Shown here: positions 8,252-11,207 of the stretch, piece after piece | Layout: each line of letters begins with the position of its first letter | Numbering within the stretch: the first letter of the stretch is position 1 | Assembly (NCBI GenBank): GCA_002441085.1 | Contig: DJVF01000012.1 | Location: 2,315 to 13,521, forward strand | Source: Patescibacteria group bacterium UBA6263 | Lineage (GTDB): Bacteria > Patescibacteriota > Gracilibacteria > Absconditabacterales > Absconditicoccaceae | Reading direction: 5' to 3' | Length of the DNA stretch: 11,207 nucleotides | Notes under the pieces: model-generated | The model's input: the letters and a program-made list of their open reading frames with translations, nothing else | Told to the model about the DNA's origin: nothing | Database searches by the model: none | Made by a program: the position numbers and the translations under genes

Positions 8252-9187
8252 TTAACCTATCATCTTTTCTATTTTTTCTTCATATACCAAAGCTTGATAA
8301 TTTTTTTTGAAAATTTTGAGAGGATATAAAAAATGTAGCCTAGCTCATATTCCTCCATCGCTATTATAAAACAATTGTAATGTCTCTGTCAGATTGTGTT
8401 TGGTCCAATTGTAGATATCTAGATCCTTGATATGTTTTTTTAGCTGCATAAAATATTGCATATCATCTGATATATCGCATGGAAAAAATATTTTTTTATG
8501 ATCGGGATATTTATTGCAAAATTTTATTATCTTGTCCAAACTGACAGGATCAAAACTCTTTGGCGTGATATTGATCAATATATATTTTCAATCCAAATTA
8601 CTTTGATGTAAAAATTCGTCTTCAAATTTTTTCAAAATATTGTATGAAAAATCCTGATATAAAACAGCTTTTTGATTATACAATTTGCTTGCATTATATG
8701 ATACTTTTTCTCTACATACTATGCTTTGAGCCTTGGGTATGACAAAATTATATAGATACTTGGTAAAAGTTTTTTTGGTACTTCATATTCATCACAACAG
8801 TATAAAATTTTTTTTGCGGATTGTGCGATTGTATAGCAATGCAATATTTCGTCCATCATGAGGAAACTTTCTAGAGTCATCCAACACTTCTCCTCATCCA
8901 AAAAATTTGAAAAAGTTTTTATATTTTCATAATCATAACAAATTCATAGCATGAGAAAAATACCTCATCTTATATGGATTGATAGGTACCACCTCAATTT
9001 TGTCCAACATTGACCCCAGATAAATTTTGTTATCTTTGATCCAATCCTCCAACCAAATCTGATCTCCTGCTTCTACAACAAAATTGGATATATCAAAATT
9101 TGTCGCTATCCAATTGGCCAATCCAAAAAACAACAACTCATCTCCAAAGTTTTTGTAGCCATAATATCATTTCAAAAATACTTCCAT
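8252..9187 (-). CDS. Polysaccharide pyruvyl transferase family protein, 311 aa
   Basis: The family (CsaB/WcaK type) transfers pyruvate from phosphoenolpyruvate to sugars of surface polymers. In several bacteria this modification is what SLH domains bind. With TGA=Gly the frame is open from ATG (9185-9187) to TAA (8252-8254). Visible motifs: N-terminal GYYGYKNFGDELL (residues 7-19), FGGGEVLDDSRKFPHDG (96-112), LLGGIG (130-135, all three Gly as TGA), REKVSY, and GGIGARLHFL near the C-terminus (Arg283, His285), matching the conserved Arg-Leu-His of the family. CGA at residue 113 follows PHDG and precedes N, where GWN is expected. About 311 residues is close to family size. The exact sugar is unknown. 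The SLH protease in the window makes a role in anchoring surface proteins possible, but the genes are 4 kb apart. Confidence 0.88.
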
Positions 9188-9274
9188 TCAATTTGTTTAA
9201 GTTTAAATAATTTTTTGCTGCTATTGGACACTATAACAAGACACTCTAATCATGTAATTGCGACTTCCTCCCTG

Positions 9275-9306
9275 TCATTGCGAGGAGCGTAGCGACGCGG
9301 CAATCT
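9275..9306. repeat. Solitary inverted-repeat end
   Basis: TCATTGCGAG, then GAGCGTAGCGACGCGGCAATCT (read from 9281 onward). This is the left end seen at 4164 and 7770 without a matching right end nearby. It is probably a relic or a solo copy, in the 231-bp gap between two genes. Confidence 0.65.
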
Positions 9307-9321
9307 ACTAACTCACTTGTC

Positions 9322-9370
9322 ATTCCGGCGCCAAGTTTTGCAGCCCCGTCCTTACGGGATAAACCGGAAT
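9322..9370. repeat. Nested hairpins between two genes
   Basis: ATTCCGG (9322-9328) pairs with CCGGAAT (9364-9370). Inside it, CCCGT (9345-9349) pairs with ACGGG (9354-9358). It sits 49 nt past the stop of the nuclease gene, but no T-run follows it closely, so it is not a standard terminator. Confidence 0.55.
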
Positions 9371-9418
9371 CTACTTCCCTCCTATCATGATGATTTTATC
9401 TTCTTTTTTTAAACAAAT

Positions 9419-11207
9419 TTACTGCCTATTCTCCTCCAAATACTTCCAATATTCTTCTTTTAGTTTTTTGTATTTTTTGATCAATACTACTCCCATTATT
9501 CTTGACCTAAATTTTTGCATCAAATAATCATAATCGTTTTGATTGTAGGTCATTTCATATCGCTTGGATACATCAGTGGTCTGTATAGTTTCTCAATCTA
9601 CATCTATATAATATATCTCTGCGCTTATATTTTTTTTGGCCTCATTTAGCAAGTTAAAATAATTTTTCATATCTGTATTATAAAACAACACCTGTCGATT
9701 GTTTTTGAGATATCCATCCAATAGTCACAAATAATTTTCATAAAGTCTGATTTTATTTTGATTTTTTATACTTGTTTTGCTAGATGGTAATTTTTTGCAT
9801 TGTATAATCTGTCATTGATAAGTCATACAAAGATTGGGGCCAATGTTTTGTAATTTGGAAGATTTTAATATCGATAGATCTGTTGTAGAGATAGATTCCA
9901 AAACTCAATTTTGGGTAGAAAACTCTATATCATCTCATGGTTTTTGATAGCACATAGTGTCTAGTATTATATTGTCTTTGGCTATACTGACACAACTAGC
10001 GCTATTGGGAAATGCAAAATCTCCAGTAAAACTTGTCTGTTGATTAGCATACAAACTTCATGTCAAATATTTTTTTCTAGTTCATATAAGCAAATAATAT
10101 TTCTGTGACAAATCTAGGTAATCATATTGTGTATTTTTATCTAAATCTCAATTTGATGATGTTTTGGGGATGTAAATCAAAGTTATTTTTTCATTTCATT
10201 TATCGCTTCATTTGGGATTTGGTAGTATAGAAAGTATTTGGATATTCAAATTTCATGTTGCGAGAGATCAAGTTTCTGCTTGATTTTGTCATGATCAAAC
10301 TGCTATTCTTTGTCAGCTACATGTATAACTAGACCACAATCATAGTCAATTTTTTTGAGCAAAATTTTGCGCAGATACAAAATTGGATTGATATTGATAC
10401 AAATTATTATTGTGAGTATACTCTCGAGCATATCAGTTTTGGATAATTTGTTTATTTATATTTTCTCAAGCCAAAAATACGTATCACAAAATTCTTTTAT
10501 AAGAATCTACTAATTGAGACTCATCATATTGTAGCATAATATCTTTTTTGTCTATCAGTGATTTGAGATAAGTTTTGGATTGTGGACCGAAACATTCTAT
10601 ATGTCCAAATCTAGTTTTGCTGCTTTCTGGAGCGTCTACTCATAGCAGTCTAATACTGATATTTTTATCTCAATTTTGGATTTTGATAGTATCTCCATCC
10701 GTCACAGAATAGACTTTGTATATTCCAGGTTTGGGTATATTTTTGGGTATGTTGGGATTGTAAGAGTATGTGTCCAAAATATATTTATCTTCCATTACCA
10801 GAGAAACAACCACATTTTTTCAGTCATTTGTGGAATTGGGAAATTGATAATTACCTACCAAAGTCTGACTAAATCCTGGACTTAGAATTCATGGGATAGA
10901 TTTTTTGCTAGTTTTGGAATCTTTATTTATTCGCAATTTAAATGACGATAAATTGACTGGCAATACTCCATCTAAGCTGAGGGTGATTTTTTCATTATTT
11001 GTATCAGATCAGTCTGGATCATAATCTATATCCAATATTTTTATTTCAAAATTTCATGTAAAATTTTGAGTCCCAGTAAATATATCTACTCAATCTTGTC
11101 CTGTGTTTACATTGCTGAGCAATTGAGCATCATCGCCATAACAATATGTATCTATAATTGTATCTTTGTATAGTAAATTTATACAAGAAGCTGAGTTGGG
11201 AAATTGA
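9419..11207 (-). CDS. Thermonuclease-family protein with lamin-tail-like domains, 3' part (595 residues in window)
   Basis: A probable extracellular calcium-dependent nuclease. The 5' end lies beyond 11207; TAA is at 9419-9421. Residues are numbered from the window edge (first full codon ends at 11206). Residues 1-35 end one lamin-tail-like (LTD) domain (QFPNSASCINLLYKDTIIDT). A second LTD spans about 55-150 (NVVVSLV, LDTYSYNP). The staphylococcal nuclease domain spans about 160-290, with all key residues in family spacing: Asp172, Arg186, Asp191 and Glu194 (RLLGVDAPE), and Arg238 (DSYKRILGYVF). It ends QNFAQKNGLGLWSSYTC. A third LTD (about 305-430) contains PNPKGSDKGNEKITL and FPNSASCVSIAKDN. 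The C-terminal 120 residues are polar and end in a Lys/Glu-rich helix-like stretch. Both catalytic arginines are AGA. Four CGA codons (92, 261, 504, 549) are read as Trp under the proposed code. Secretion is inferred from the domains; the signal peptide is outside the window. Confidence 0.93.

Noticed and set aside
8719..8901. Separate 60-codon protein inside the pyruvyl transferase
   Set aside because: It is out of frame with the transferase reading that contains FGGGEVLDDSR and LLGGIG when TGA is Gly.

Overview
The window comes from a bacterium that reads UGA as glycine (translation table 25), as in the candidate phyla Absconditabacteria (SR1) and Gracilibacteria. Read with the standard code, every long minus-strand gene is shattered by TGA. 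Read with TGA=Gly, five long uninterrupted frames appear and each has recognisable motifs, including a nine-glycine run built from GGT, GGA, GGC and TGA codons. A second change is also supported. In-frame CGA and CGG codons fall where protein families expect tryptophan, while arginine is written AGA, AGG, CGT or CGC. The one tRNA in the window has anticodon CCG on a tRNA-Trp-like body. CGA/CGG-to-Trp reassignment has been reported for Absconditabacteria, so that phylum is the best guess.

Layout, all on the minus strand, so the transcription order is right to left. (1) 9419-11207: 3' part of an extracellular thermonuclease-family protein with lamin-tail-like domains on both sides of the nuclease. 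(2) 8252-9187: polysaccharide pyruvyl transferase family protein. (3) 6086-7714: ComEC/Rec2-type DNA uptake channel. (4) 5689-5760: tRNA with anticodon CCG. (5) 4848-5372: small unrecognised membrane protein. (6) 384-4043: 1,219-residue secreted subtilisin-family protease with a C-terminal SLH cell-surface anchor, followed by a clear intrinsic terminator.

The genes are not packed in an operon. Most gaps of 230-800 bp hold hairpin-rich repeats: two short (A, C) and two long (B, D) copies of one repeat family, TCATTGCGAG-type inverted ends that make copy D look like a non-autonomous transposable element, a 15-bp palindrome inserted three times, and a 39-bp tandem duplication. Paired stems at the same place in different copies have different sequences but stay paired.

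Functionally the set is about the cell surface: a wall-anchored protease, a secreted nuclease, a DNA uptake channel and a surface-polymer modifier. This would suit a small host-dependent cell that digests outside protein and DNA and imports the products. That link is inference from gene content; no operon structure ties the genes together.
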